From Halobacillus salinus (GTDB taxonomy: Bacteria; Bacillota; Bacilli; Bacillales; Halobacillaceae): a stretch of DNA of 64,000 bases. The DNA lies in NCBI RefSeq assembly GCF_004684905.1, contig NZ_SRJC01000008.1, forward strand, positions 1-64,000, written 5' to 3'. Shown here piece by piece: positions 8,211 to 16,575 of the stretch (positions within the stretch are counted from its first letter, which is position 1; each line of letters starts with the position of its first letter). The translations under genes and the position numbers were made by a program. Under the pieces are notes generated by a model that ran no database searches, was not told the DNA's origin, and worked only from the letters and a program-made list of their open reading frames with translations.

Positions 8211-8582
8211 ATGTACAAGTTCATTCACCACGTTTCTATCATCGTCACAGATATTGAGCAAGCGAAACACTTTTACGGAGAAGTACTAGGATTCGAAGAA
8301 AGCAGCGAGCGACCGGATTTCGGCTTCCCAGGAGCCTGGTATCAAATCGGTGATACCCAGCTTCATTTGATTCTACATAAAGAGGGGAAAACGCTGAGGG
8401 GCACGACAGAAATCGACACACGTGACGGGCATTTCGCCGTTCGTGTAAGTGATATGGAAGGATTCTTGAAACGCTTGGATGATCACGGAGTCGAGTATGT
8501 CAACAAACCGACGAACAAAACGCCGTGGCATCAGGTATATGTGACGGATCCTGCTGGTAATGTGATCGAGTTCAATAAATAA
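8211..8582 (+). CDS. VOC-family (glyoxalase-like) protein
   Basis: A 123-residue single-module vicinal-oxygen-chelate protein: FIHHVSIIVTDIEQAKHFY at the N-terminus with His6/His7, a central HLILH, and the C-terminal DPAGNVIEF motif carrying the usual metal-ligand Glu. The start at 8211 has AAAGGAGGACGAGG ahead of it. Such proteins act as dimers in lyase, dioxygenase or resistance reactions; the substrate is not deducible. A strong terminator follows. Confidence 0.8.
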   Translation: MYKFIHHVSIIVTDIEQAKHFYGEVLGFEESSERPDFGFPGAWYQIGDTQLHLILHKEGKTLRGTTEIDTRDGHFAVRVSDMEGFLKRLDDHGVEYVNKPTNKTPWHQVYVTDPAGNVIEFNK

Positions 8583-8587
8583 GAGGA

Positions 8588-8618
8588 AGCGCTGAGTCTA
8601 AGCTCAGCGCTTTTTTTT
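8588..8618 (+). terminator. Intrinsic terminator after the VOC gene
   Basis: Perfect 9-bp stem AGCGCTGAG/CTCAGCGCT, 6-nt loop, eight T. Confidence 0.92.
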
Positions 8619-8624
8619 GTCCTC

Positions 8625-8830
8625 TCTGCCTTTTTCTCCAAACATAATGCTCAAAACGTTAAAGAGAACCTCTCTCTCTGCCCTTTTCCATCTTCCAAGC
8701 TATGAAAAAGTCCGAGAAAGAGCGTCTCTCTGCCATTTCGCTCCTAATTCTTTTTCGAAAAGGAAGAGAGCATTCTCCTATGTGACGAATTAAGAAGACA
8801 ATCAGTTTAAAAAGGAAGGTAGAGAGAAAT
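8625..8830. repeat. Third cluster of TCTCTGCCATTT-type inverted words
   Basis: Gene-free gap upstream of the TetR gene. Words TCTCTGCCTTTT, CTCTCTGCCCTTTTCC, TCTCTGCCATTTCG and forward-type AAAGAGAACC, GAAAGAGCG, AAAAGGAAGAGAG match the families at 139-405 and 5730-5935. Spacing is irregular (roughly 40-60 nt per pair). Confidence 0.55.
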
Positions 8831-8845
8831 GTCGAAAACAAAGTG

Positions 8846-8874
8846 TTGATAATATTCTGACGATTACATATAAT
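8846..8874 (+). promoter_or_regulatory. Sigma-A-type promoter of the TetR gene
   Basis: TTGATA at 8846 and TATAAT at 8869, separated by 17 nt. It lies 22 nt before the TetR start codon and probably drives the start of the 8.9-19.2 kb cluster. Confidence 0.8.
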
Positions 8875-8896
8875 TGAAAACTGAGAGGTGGTTCAC

Positions 8897-9490
8897 ATGT
8901 CAGAAATGAAGAGTCAGCCATTAACGAAGAAAGGGTTGATGACCCGGAAGAAGCTGTTGGAAACAGCGGAAACCGTGTTCAGCGAGAAGGGATATTTCGA
9001 CGCATCGATTGTAGAGATTACGTTCAAATCAGGCGTCGCACAAGGAACGTTCTACAATTACTTCCCGACGAAAAAGTCGATCTACGACGAGTTGGTGCGA
9101 GATTTAAGTTCGACGCTACGTCACAACGTCAAGCTCGCCATCGAAGGGGAAGAGACGTTTGAGGAGAAGCAGCGCGCTGGATTCAAAGCCTTTTTCACGT
9201 GGGTGATGACGCACCGGAATTCGTACAGCATCATCCAGCAGTCGGTGCTCGTCGATAAGGATTTGTATCGCTGGTACTATGAAAAGTTGGCGAACGGATT
9301 CATGAATGCTCTCGAGGAAGCCATCCAGAACGAAGAATGCAAGCCACTCGATACGGAGGCGATCGCCTATTGTTTGATGGGGATCGGGCAGTTCATCGGG
9401 ATGCGCTGGGTGTTTTGGGAAGAGGAGGAAGTGCCCGAGTATGTTTTTGAAGAAGCGATGGAGCTGGTCTTTCATGGTCTTAATACCTAA
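8897..9490 (+). CDS. TetR/AcrR-family regulator
   Basis: A 197-residue TetR regulator. The helix-turn-helix is at residues 15-60 (RKKLLETAETVFSEKGYFDAS, then GVAQGTFYNYFPTKKSIYDELV). The C-terminal ligand domain has no recognisable signature. ATG 8897 follows GAGAGGTGG. It is 15 nt upstream of the acyl-CoA ligase and co-directional with eleven further genes, so it is the likely local repressor, perhaps relieved by an acyl-CoA made by the neighbouring ligase (inference). Confidence 0.85.
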   Translation: MSEMKSQPLTKKGLMTRKKLLETAETVFSEKGYFDASIVEITFKSGVAQGTFYNYFPTKKSIYDELVRDLSSTLRHNVKLAIEGEETFEEKQRAGFKAFFTWVMTHRNSYSIIQQSVLVDKDLYRWYYEKLANGFMNALEEAIQNEECKPLDTEAIAYCLMGIGQFIGMRWVFWEEEEVPEYVFEEAMELVFHGLNT

Positions 9491-9505
9491 AAAGGAGGTG
9501 ATACC

Positions 9506-10990
9506 ATGCACACGATGGATGAATGGATCCATAAACGTGGGTGGATGACGCCGGAGCGGATAGCGCTGGTCGGGGAGAGCGATCAATATACATATCGAGA
9601 ACTCTCTCGGGAAGTCCACCGGATGGCGGGAGTACTGAAGCACAAGCTGCATTTGAAAAAAGGAGACCGGTTGGCGATTTTGTCACAAAACCGGGAAGCG
9701 TATATGATCGCTTACTTTGCGGTCGCGCAGATCGGGGTGATTGTCGTACCGCTCAACATCCGTCTCACGGCAGCGGAACTCGCTTACCAGGTGAAGGATA
9801 GTGGCGCAACGGCGATGCTTTATGAAGAAGAGATGGGAGAACTGTATGTTGAACTAACTAGTCTTGTTAATTTTGAAAACGCTTACCTTTTTGATGACAT
9901 TCATCACGCAAGGTATAAGGAAATTCCAAGAGAAGGGAACAGCGATGATCCGTTTATCATCTGCTATACGTCCGGGACGACGGGGAATCCGAAAGGGGCG
10001 GTGCTGACGCAGGAAAACATGTTCTGGAATGCGATCAATAACCAGCATGCGCTCGATTTGACATCAGATGACCGGACACTCGTGATTCTGCCGCTTTTCC
10101 ACATCGGAGGCATCGGGTTGTTCGCGCTGCCGACGTTGCTGACAGGCGGCACGATGTATATGCCGAGACGGTTCGATCCGGAACAGGTCATCGACTGGAT
10201 TGAAGAGTATAAGTTGACAGTGGTGATGGGGGTTCCGACCATCCATAGCGCGATCAGGCAGTCTCCTTCATTCGAAACCGCGAATTTCGAATCGGTACGC
10301 TGGTTTTACAGCGGCGGCGCACCGTGTCAGAAGGAATTGATTCAAGCCTATGTCGAGCGCGGCCTGCCATTCGGGCAAGGATTCGGGATGACCGAAACGG
10401 CTCCCACCGTCTTCATGATAGCAAAGGAAGATTACCGAAGGAAAGCAGGATCCATCGGGAAGCCTGTCACCTTTTGTGATGTGAAATTAGTGAGAGAAGA
10501 CGGAACGACGGCAGGACCGGGGGAAGTAGGAGAACTTCTCATCAAAGGTCCGAACGTGATGAAAGAATATTGGGGCCTCCCTGAGAAAACGGCCGAAACG
10601 ATCCAAGACGGCTGGCTGCACTCAGGAGACTTGGCGAAACAAGATGAAGAAGGGTTCTTTTATATAGCCGGACGGAAAAAGGACATGATCATCTCCGGCG
10701 GTGAAAATATTTACCCTCTCGAAGTCGAGCAGGTGATCAGTGAACTACCTTCAGTGGATGAAGTCGCCGTGGTCGGCTCGAGAGATGCTCGCTGGGGAGA
10801 GGTGCCTGTAGCGTTTGTGAGCTTCGTTGGCGATCCGATCTCCAAAGAGGACATTCAAGCTTTTTGTAAAAAGCGGTTGGCCAAATACAAAGTGCCGACA
10901 GAGGTCATCGTCTTAGACGAACTGCCGAAGAACGCGACTGGGAAAATCGATAAGAAGACGCTCCATCAACAGGTGGTGGTGTCCGAATGA
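9506..10990 (+). CDS. Acyl-CoA synthetase (AMP-forming)
   Basis: A 494-residue ANL-superfamily ligase. The P-loop-like motif CYTSGTTGNPKG starts at Cys153. A5 GQGFGMTET, A7 LHSGDLAKQDEEGFFYIAGR, A8 KKDMIISGGENIYPLEVE and C-terminal NATGKIDKK, with the catalytic Lys, are all present. It activates a carboxylic acid to its CoA thioester with ATP. A strong site AAAGGAGGTGAT precedes ATG 9506. The size and sequence suit medium- or long-chain or alicyclic acids; the substrate is unknown. It overlaps the next gene by 4 nt, implying translational coupling with the ketoacyl-synthase-like protein. Confidence 0.88.
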   Translation: MHTMDEWIHKRGWMTPERIALVGESDQYTYRELSREVHRMAGVLKHKLHLKKGDRLAILSQNREAYMIAYFAVAQIGVIVVPLNIRLTAAELAYQVKDSGATAMLYEEEMGELYVELTSLVNFENAYLFDDIHHARYKEIPREGNSDDPFIICYTSGTTGNPKGAVLTQENMFWNAINNQHALDLTSDDRTLVILPLFHIGGIGLFALPTLLTGGTMYMPRRFDPEQVIDWIEEYKLTVVMGVPTIHSAIRQSPSFETANFESVRWFYSGGAPCQKELIQAYVERGLPFGQGFGMTETAPTVFMIAKEDYRRKAGSIGKPVTFCDVKLVREDGTTAGPGEVGELLIKGPNVMKEYWGLPEKTAETIQDGWLHSGDLAKQDEEGFFYIAGRKKDMIISGGENIYPLEVEQVISELPSVDEVAVVGSRDARWGEVPVAFVSFVGDPISKEDIQAFCKKRLAKYKVPTEVIVLDELPKNATGKIDKKTLHQQVVVSE

Positions 10991-11991
10991 TCGGGATTGA
11001 AAAAACGAGCATTTACGTCCCGGAACGAGTGGAAACAGCTGCCGATCTGTCAGGAAAGACGGGGATTCCGGAGGACGTCATCATCCAAAAGTTCGGGCTC
11101 CGGCAAAAGCATATCGCTGATGCGTCGATGCATGCGTCCGACCTAGCAGTGGCGGCGGGGAAAAAGATTCTCGAATCAGTCTCCCCTGCATCGATTGATG
11201 TGCTCATATATTTCGGAAGTCCTTTCAAAGACCATCAAGTGTGGACGGCGAGTTCGAAAATCCAACACGAACTCGGTCTGACGAATGCGTATGCCTTCGA
11301 ACTGATGAATGTCAGCTCGTGCTTCCCACTGGCGGTGAAGGTGGCGAAGGATATGCTCCGCTCCGATGAGGAGATCGAGAACATCCTGCTCGTCGGCGGA
11401 TCGAAGGAGTCGATGATCGTCAGCTATGACAATCCGCGTTCGAGGTTCATGTTCCCGTTTGCGGATGGGGGAGCAGCCGCGCTGATGACAAGACATTCGA
11501 CCAAGTGGGAGACGCTCGCTTCATCGGTCGTGACGGATGGTTCTTTCTCCAAAGACGTGCTGGTGCCTGGTGGTGGTTCGGTCGATATGCACCCTGATGA
11601 GGAGTCGCGCTATATCGATGTGCCGGATCCATCCGGAATGAAGGAGCGGCTCGATCCTGTGTCGCTTCAGAATTTCGAGCGTGTCATCAAGCAGTCGCTT
11701 GAGAAGAGCGGGGCGGATGAGCTTGAGTTGTTGCTGCCTCTTCATACGAAGCGTTCGATGTTTTTGAAAATATTAGAATCAGTCGGCTTGGAGGAACACC
11801 AGGCGGTGTACTTGGACGGTTATGGTCATATGTCGGCGCTCGACCCTTGCTATGGGTTGTATCTTGCTGAAAAGGAGAAAGATTTGCAGCCTGGAGATAT
11901 CGTCGTCATCGCATCAGCAGGCACAGGCTATACGTGGGCCGCAACCACGCTCCGTTATCACGGAGGAACAAATAAGGAGGAATACAAATGA
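10987..11991 (+). CDS. Ketoacyl-synthase-III-like protein lacking the conserved Cys
   Basis: A 334-residue thiolase-fold protein related to FabH. It aligns without gaps to the protein at 16576 across the whole active-site region (VWTASSKIQHELG; AFELMNVSSCFPL; YDNPRSRFMF). At the column of the catalytic Cys it has Ser110, with a Cys two residues later (Cys112). The general-base His is kept (His253 in LPLHTKRS). The usual catalytic Asn is replaced by His281 in YGHMSALD. It may be a degenerate or structural partner of the Cys-containing paralogue, as PqsB is for PqsC, or it may use another nucleophile. ATGA overlaps couple it to the ligase before and the binding protein after. Confidence 0.78.
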   Translation: MIGIEKTSIYVPERVETAADLSGKTGIPEDVIIQKFGLRQKHIADASMHASDLAVAAGKKILESVSPASIDVLIYFGSPFKDHQVWTASSKIQHELGLTNAYAFELMNVSSCFPLAVKVAKDMLRSDEEIENILLVGGSKESMIVSYDNPRSRFMFPFADGGAAALMTRHSTKWETLASSVVTDGSFSKDVLVPGGGSVDMHPDEESRYIDVPDPSGMKERLDPVSLQNFERVIKQSLEKSGADELELLLPLHTKRSMFLKILESVGLEEHQAVYLDGYGHMSALDPCYGLYLAEKEKDLQPGDIVVIASAGTGYTWAATTLRYHGGTNKEEYK

Positions 11992-13190
11992 AGAGAAACG
12001 CGCTTTTCGCATTCATGATGGTTCTTATTCTTAGTGTAGCGACAGCTTGTGGAGACGCAGAAGAAAGTGGTGCAGAATCTGGTGAGACGATCAAGATCGG
12101 GGTGCTCGCTTCCTTGACCGGGGCACTCGAGGCTTATGGACACCAGACGAAGAAAGGCTTCGAACTCGGGCTTGATTATGGTACAGACGGAACGATGGAA
12201 GTCGCCGGCAAGAAGATCGAAGTGATCTTCGAAGATACGGAGACCGATCCGAAAGTGGCGCGTCAAAAGGCGCTGACATTGCTTGAGGATGAAGACGTCG
12301 ATTTTCTCGTCGGCTCATCCAGCTCCGGTGATACCCTCGCCGTAACGCCACTTGCTGAAGAGTACGAAAAAGTGATGGTCGTCGAACCGGCGGCAGCGGA
12401 CAGTATTACGGGAGCGGAGTACAACGATTATGTGTTCCGTACAGCGCGTAACTCTTCTCAGGACGCAGCGGCTGCAGCAGCTGCGATTGCAGGCGACGGA
12501 GTGAAAATCGCCACGCTGGCACCGGACTATGCGTTCGGTCGTGATGGGGTTTCTGCGTTCAAGACAGCAGCAGAGGATTTAGGTGCGGAGATCATCCATG
12601 AAGAATACGCAGATGCCGCAGCGACAGACTTCACGGCGAATATCCAGAAAATCATCGACTCCGATCCGGATTATTTATACGTCGTCTGGGCTGGAGCGAA
12701 CACGCCTTGGAATCAGATTGTCGACATGCAAGTCCAGGAAAAAGGGATCAAGATCACGACAGGCGTAGCGGACCGCGCGACCCTTCCGATGATGGCACCA
12801 CTTGTCGGCATGGATGGATTCACGCTTTACTACCACACGCTTCCGGATAACGAAGTGAACGACTGGCTTGTCGAGAAACACCAAGAGGAATACGACGAAG
12901 CTCCTGACTTGTTCACACCAGGCGGCATGAGTGCTGCTCTTGCGGTACTCGAAGCGCTCAAGCAGACAGACGGATCGACGGACTCCAAAGAACTGATCGA
13001 GACGATGGAAGGCATGGAATTTGCAACGCCTAAGGGCACGATGACATTCCGTCCAGAGGACCACCAAGCCTTGCAGGAAATGTACTCGGTCACATTGGTC
13101 GAAAGTGATGAACACGACTATCCTGTCCCAGAGCTGAAGAAAGTTCTTACACCAGAAGAAACGGCACCTCCGATTATGAACGGGAAGTAA
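11988..13190 (+). CDS. ABC importer substrate-binding lipoprotein, LivK type
   Basis: A 400-residue periplasmic-binding-protein type I lipoprotein. The signal peptide runs over residues 1-20, with a lipidation-type Cys21 after VATA, a slightly atypical lipobox with Ala at -3. The mature part starts with the usual IKIGVLASLTGALEAYG motif and ends with an acidic, proline-rich tail. It belongs to the branched-chain amino acid/amide/aliphatic-acid binding family. Given its position between an acyl-CoA ligase and ketoacyl-synthase-like genes, a carboxylic acid is a likelier ligand than leucine (inference). The gene overlaps the preceding one by 4 nt. Confidence 0.85.
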   Translation: MKRNALFAFMMVLILSVATACGDAEESGAESGETIKIGVLASLTGALEAYGHQTKKGFELGLDYGTDGTMEVAGKKIEVIFEDTETDPKVARQKALTLLEDEDVDFLVGSSSSGDTLAVTPLAEEYEKVMVVEPAAADSITGAEYNDYVFRTARNSSQDAAAAAAAIAGDGVKIATLAPDYAFGRDGVSAFKTAAEDLGAEIIHEEYADAAATDFTANIQKIIDSDPDYLYVVWAGANTPWNQIVDMQVQEKGIKITTGVADRATLPMMAPLVGMDGFTLYYHTLPDNEVNDWLVEKHQEEYDEAPDLFTPGGMSAALAVLEALKQTDGSTDSKELIETMEGMEFATPKGTMTFRPEDHQALQEMYSVTLVESDEHDYPVPELKKVLTPEETAPPIMNGK

Positions 13191-13199
13191 AGGTTGGGA

Positions 13200-13231
13200 G
13201 GGGAGTTCGAGGGTTCGAGCTCCCCTTTTTT
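13200..13231 (+). terminator. Hairpin with T-tract between binding protein and ATPase
   Basis: GGGGAG..TCGA / TCGA..CTCCCC stem followed by six or seven T. It lies inside the operon, before livG, so it probably acts as a partial terminator that raises binding-protein mRNA over the transporter mRNA, a common layout for importers. Confidence 0.7.
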
Positions 13232-13252
13232 TCTGAAAGGAGGAAGAGAGCG

Positions 13253-14011
13253 TTGCTTGAAACAAAAGACTTAACGATTCAATTCGGAGGGCATACTGCC
13301 GTCGATCACGTGACGGTCGACATTGCGGAAAAGCAGCTTACGTCAATCATCGGTCCGAATGGTGCTGGGAAAACGACGTTCTTCAATCTGTTGAGCGGGC
13401 AACTGTCCCCGACAGAAGGCGAGATCTATTTTCGAGGGGAGAATATTACCAGCATGTCGACGACGAAGCGGTCACGACTCGGGATTGGGCGTTCATTTCA
13501 GATCACGAACGTATTCCCGAATTTGACGGTGCTTGAGAATGTCCGGCTGGCCGTGCAGTCGAAGCGAAATGTCCGCTATCAGATGATGGCCCACTTCCTT
13601 CATTATAAGAAGTTTCAGGAAGAGGCGTATGCGTTGCTTGAAAAAGTACTGCTCGACAAGAAGGCGGACACGATCGCGGCGAATCTCGCTCACGGGGAAA
13701 AACGGAAGCTGGAGATTGCGATGCTGTTGGCACTGGATTCTGAGATTCTGCTGCTTGATGAGCCGACGGCCGGGATGGCGCTTGAGGAGGTGCCGGCGAT
13801 TATCGAAGTGATCGAGCATATTAAAGCACGCAAAGAGCAGACCATCGTGCTGATCGAACATAAGATGGACATGATCATGGACTTGTCGGATGAAGTGCTC
13901 GTCCTTTTCCACGGGGAACTGCTTGCGCAAGGGACGCCGGAGGACATCATCGCAAACGACATCGTCCAGTCGGCGTACTTAGGAGGCATGTACAATGAGC
14001 GACTTTCTTGA
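13253..14011 (+). CDS. ABC importer ATPase, LivG type
   Basis: A 252-residue ABC ATPase. It has Walker A GPNGAGKTT (residues 34-42), LivG-type segment FQITNVFPNLTVLENV, a LAHGEKRKLEIAMLLA signature region and Walker B LLLDEPTAGM. The start is TTG with AAAGGAGGAAG about 9 nt upstream. No other start fits the conserved N-terminus LETKDLTIQFGG. It overlaps the following livF-type gene by 17 nt. Confidence 0.88.
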   Translation: MLETKDLTIQFGGHTAVDHVTVDIAEKQLTSIIGPNGAGKTTFFNLLSGQLSPTEGEIYFRGENITSMSTTKRSRLGIGRSFQITNVFPNLTVLENVRLAVQSKRNVRYQMMAHFLHYKKFQEEAYALLEKVLLDKKADTIAANLAHGEKRKLEIAMLLALDSEILLLDEPTAGMALEEVPAIIEVIEHIKARKEQTIVLIEHKMDMIMDLSDEVLVLFHGELLAQGTPEDIIANDIVQSAYLGGMYNERLS

Positions 14012-14702
14012 ACTGAGACACATGAAGGCGAATATCGAACAGTACCACATCTTGCACGACATCACGTTCCGCGTGCCGAAGGGCGAGGTCACGGTGCTAC
14101 TCGGAAGAAACGGAGCCGGGAAAACGACGACTTTGAGGTCGATCATGGGACTCAATCCTGTCGTAGGTGGATCATTGACGTTCAAAGGCGAATCCATCCG
14201 CAACTTAAAGCCGCACCAGATTGCGAATAAAGGAATCGGCTACGTGCCGGAAGACCAGGGCATTTTCTATGATCTGACTGTTGGAGAGAACATGCGTGTC
14301 GCGATGAAGAAGGAGAATGGCGAGACGAAAGCACGCATGGAGTGGATCCTCGACCTTTTTCCCGATTTGAAAAAGTTCTGGAACAAACCCGGAGGTCAGC
14401 TGAGTGGCGGTCAGAAGCAGATGCTCGCGATATCGCGTGCGTATGTGAACGATAACGAGCTGCTCTTGATCGATGAACCGAGCAAGGGGCTCGCGCCGAT
14501 CGTTGTAGAAAAAGTGATGGAGTCGATCCATCAGATGAAGGAACAGACGACGATTGTACTTGTCGAACAGAACTTCATGATGGCGAGCGGAATCGGAGAT
14601 CGCTTTTATATCATTGATGACGGTCAGACGGTGCAGTCGGGTCAGATGAACGAGCTGAAGCAAGACGGAGTGCTGCTGCAGAAATATCTCGGAATCTCAT
14701 AG
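13995..14702 (+). CDS. ABC importer ATPase, LivF type
   Basis: A 235-residue ABC ATPase with Walker A GRNGAGKTT (about residues 36-44), LivF-type IGYVPEDQGIFYDLTVGENM, signature LSGGQKQMLAISRA and Walker B LLLIDEPSKGLAP. It pairs with the LivG-type subunit to form the nucleotide-binding heterodimer. It precedes the permeases, the reverse of the E. coli livHMGF order. Confidence 0.88.
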   Translation: MSDFLELRHMKANIEQYHILHDITFRVPKGEVTVLLGRNGAGKTTTLRSIMGLNPVVGGSLTFKGESIRNLKPHQIANKGIGYVPEDQGIFYDLTVGENMRVAMKKENGETKARMEWILDLFPDLKKFWNKPGGQLSGGQKQMLAISRAYVNDNELLLIDEPSKGLAPIVVEKVMESIHQMKEQTTIVLVEQNFMMASGIGDRFYIIDDGQTVQSGQMNELKQDGVLLQKYLGIS

Positions 14703-14712
14703 GAGGGGCGAT

Positions 14713-15570
14713 ATGGATGTATTGGTTAGTTTAGCTGTTAACGGCCTTGCGACAGGCATGCTCATTTTCCTGCTTGCAGCGGGGCTGACGTTGATATTCG
14801 GGTTGATGGATGTCCTCAATTTCGCGCACGGTGGCTTGTTCATCTGGGGCGCATACACGGGAGTCTGGGCGTATCACATGACCGATAGTTTCCTGCTCGG
14901 TATTGGGACAGCAATCGTCATCGGGCTTGCACTCGGCCTCGTGACAGAGCGGCTGATTGTCCGGCCAGTCTACGGGAGTCACGTCCAGCAGATTCTGATT
15001 ACGCTCGGATTCATGCTCGTGCTGCAGGAGTGCATCAAAGTCGTGTTCGGTCCGGATCAGAAGGTGGTTTCGCCACCAAGCTACTTAGAAGGAAGTTTCG
15101 TCGTCGGGGATATCGTCTTCATTAACTACCGCTTATTCATCATTGTCATCGGCCTCGTCATCTTCTTCGCTTTCTACTACTTATTCAAGAAAACGAGAGT
15201 CGGTCTGATCGTGAGGGCGGGGGTGATGAACAAAGAGATGATTCAGTCGCTCGGAATCAATATCAAACTCGTATTCATGCTCGTCTTCATGGTCGGAGCG
15301 GCGCTTGCTGCACTGAGCGGAATGCTCCATGCCGCTTACTCCGGCGTGATCTATGCAGAGATGGGACTTGAATTCTCGATTCTTGCGTTCATTGTTGTCG
15401 TCATCGGGGGGATGGGCAATTTCAAAGGTTCGCTGTTTGCAGCCCTACTCGTCGGCTTGACGCAAGCGTTCATGGCCTACTACGTCCCGGCCTTGTCCTT
15501 GGCGACGAACATGCTCTTGATGGCGATCGTCCTCGTCTTCCGTCCACAAGGCTTATTCGCATTACGATAG
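14713..15570 (+). CDS. ABC importer permease, LivH type
   Basis: A 285-residue membrane protein with about eight helices. It has the LivH family motif LIFGLMDVLNFAHGGLFIWGAY near the N-terminus and the coupling-loop segment GVMNKEMIQSLGIN before VIGGMGNFKGSLFAALLVG. GGAGGGG precedes ATG 14713. It forms the translocation pore with the LivM-type protein. Confidence 0.88.
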   Translation: MDVLVSLAVNGLATGMLIFLLAAGLTLIFGLMDVLNFAHGGLFIWGAYTGVWAYHMTDSFLLGIGTAIVIGLALGLVTERLIVRPVYGSHVQQILITLGFMLVLQECIKVVFGPDQKVVSPPSYLEGSFVVGDIVFINYRLFIIVIGLVIFFAFYYLFKKTRVGLIVRAGVMNKEMIQSLGINIKLVFMLVFMVGAALAALSGMLHAAYSGVIYAEMGLEFSILAFIVVVIGGMGNFKGSLFAALLVGLTQAFMAYYVPALSLATNMLLMAIVLVFRPQGLFALR

Positions 15571-15585
15571 AAAGGAGGCGACTCT

Positions 15586-16560
15586 ATGAATCTACGAACT
15601 ATTGAAAAAAGTACCTGGGTCTACTTGGCGATAGCGTTTCTATTATTCGTCGTCCCGTTTCTCGTAACCGGAAGGAGCATCCAGTTCCTGATCATCCAAA
15701 TCTTCGTTTTCGGCATTTTCGCGATGAGTTACGACTTGCTGCTCGGCTACACTGGCATCATTTCGTTTGGGCACGTCATGTTCTTCGGCGTGGGGGCGTA
15801 TTCGACGGCTGTCCTATTCGATCGCTTCGAACCGACGATCTTCACGTTCGGCCTTGCCATCCTCGTATCTGCAATCATCGCTGGAGTGGTCAGTTTCATC
15901 GTCGGGATCTTGACGCTGAGATTGAAGAGCCACTTTTACGCGATGCTGACGCTTGCTCTTGCAGGGCTATTCCTCGTCGGAGCAGAAAAATGGCGCAAGG
16001 TCACCGGGGGAAGCGACGGCTTTACTTTCGGGCTTCCGGACATGCTGCGCGATTCGTTCACGCTTTACATGCTGTCCGCTCTATCGCTCGTGCTGCTCTT
16101 CTTCGGACTGAGGCGGATGACGAAATCGCCGTTCGGAAAAGTGCTCGTCGCAATACGGGAAAACGAAAGCCGCACAGAATCACTCGGCTATCAGGTGCTC
16201 CACTACAAAGTGATCGTCAGCGTCGTGTCGGGTGTCGTCGCCAGCTACAGTGGCGTGCTCTACATTTTGTCGCTCCGATTCGTAGACACGAGTGTATTCG
16301 CAACGGACCTGACCATCGACGTCCTGTTGATGACGATCATCGGCGGGGTCGGAACGTTGATCGGACCAATCATCGGAGCGAGCTTGATCGAGTTCGCGCA
16401 CCACTGGCTGTCGGATCTTTCCGATGTCCACTGGCTGTTTGAGCGTTGGATCATTTTGTACGGCACGATCTTTATTCTGATCGTCGTATTTTTCCCGAAA
16501 GGCATCGTCGGAACCCTTGCTGATCGCTATATCAGGTGGCGCGCGAGGCGGACGGAATAA
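15586..16560 (+). CDS. ABC importer permease, LivM type
   Basis: A 324-residue membrane protein with about nine or ten helices. It has the LivM motif AMSYDLLLGYTGIISFGH, KVTGGSDG in the extracellular loop, and the coupling segment AIRENESRTESLGYQV. The C-terminus is arginine-rich, consistent with a cytoplasmic end. AAAGGAGGCG precedes ATG 15586. It is followed after 15 nt by the second ketoacyl-synthase-like gene, so importer and enzymes share one transcript. Confidence 0.88.
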   Translation: MNLRTIEKSTWVYLAIAFLLFVVPFLVTGRSIQFLIIQIFVFGIFAMSYDLLLGYTGIISFGHVMFFGVGAYSTAVLFDRFEPTIFTFGLAILVSAIIAGVVSFIVGILTLRLKSHFYAMLTLALAGLFLVGAEKWRKVTGGSDGFTFGLPDMLRDSFTLYMLSALSLVLLFFGLRRMTKSPFGKVLVAIRENESRTESLGYQVLHYKVIVSVVSGVVASYSGVLYILSLRFVDTSVFATDLTIDVLLMTIIGGVGTLIGPIIGASLIEFAHHWLSDLSDVHWLFERWIILYGTIFILIVVFFPKGIVGTLADRYIRWRARRTE

Positions 16561-16575
16561 AAGGAGGGAGTACGC

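Noticed and set aside
11988-16560. Naming the importer livKGFHM as a leucine/isoleucine transporter
   Set aside because: The family also carries amides and carboxylic acids, and the flanking ligase, ketoacyl-synthase-like and hydrolase genes argue against amino-acid uptake; no symbols were given.
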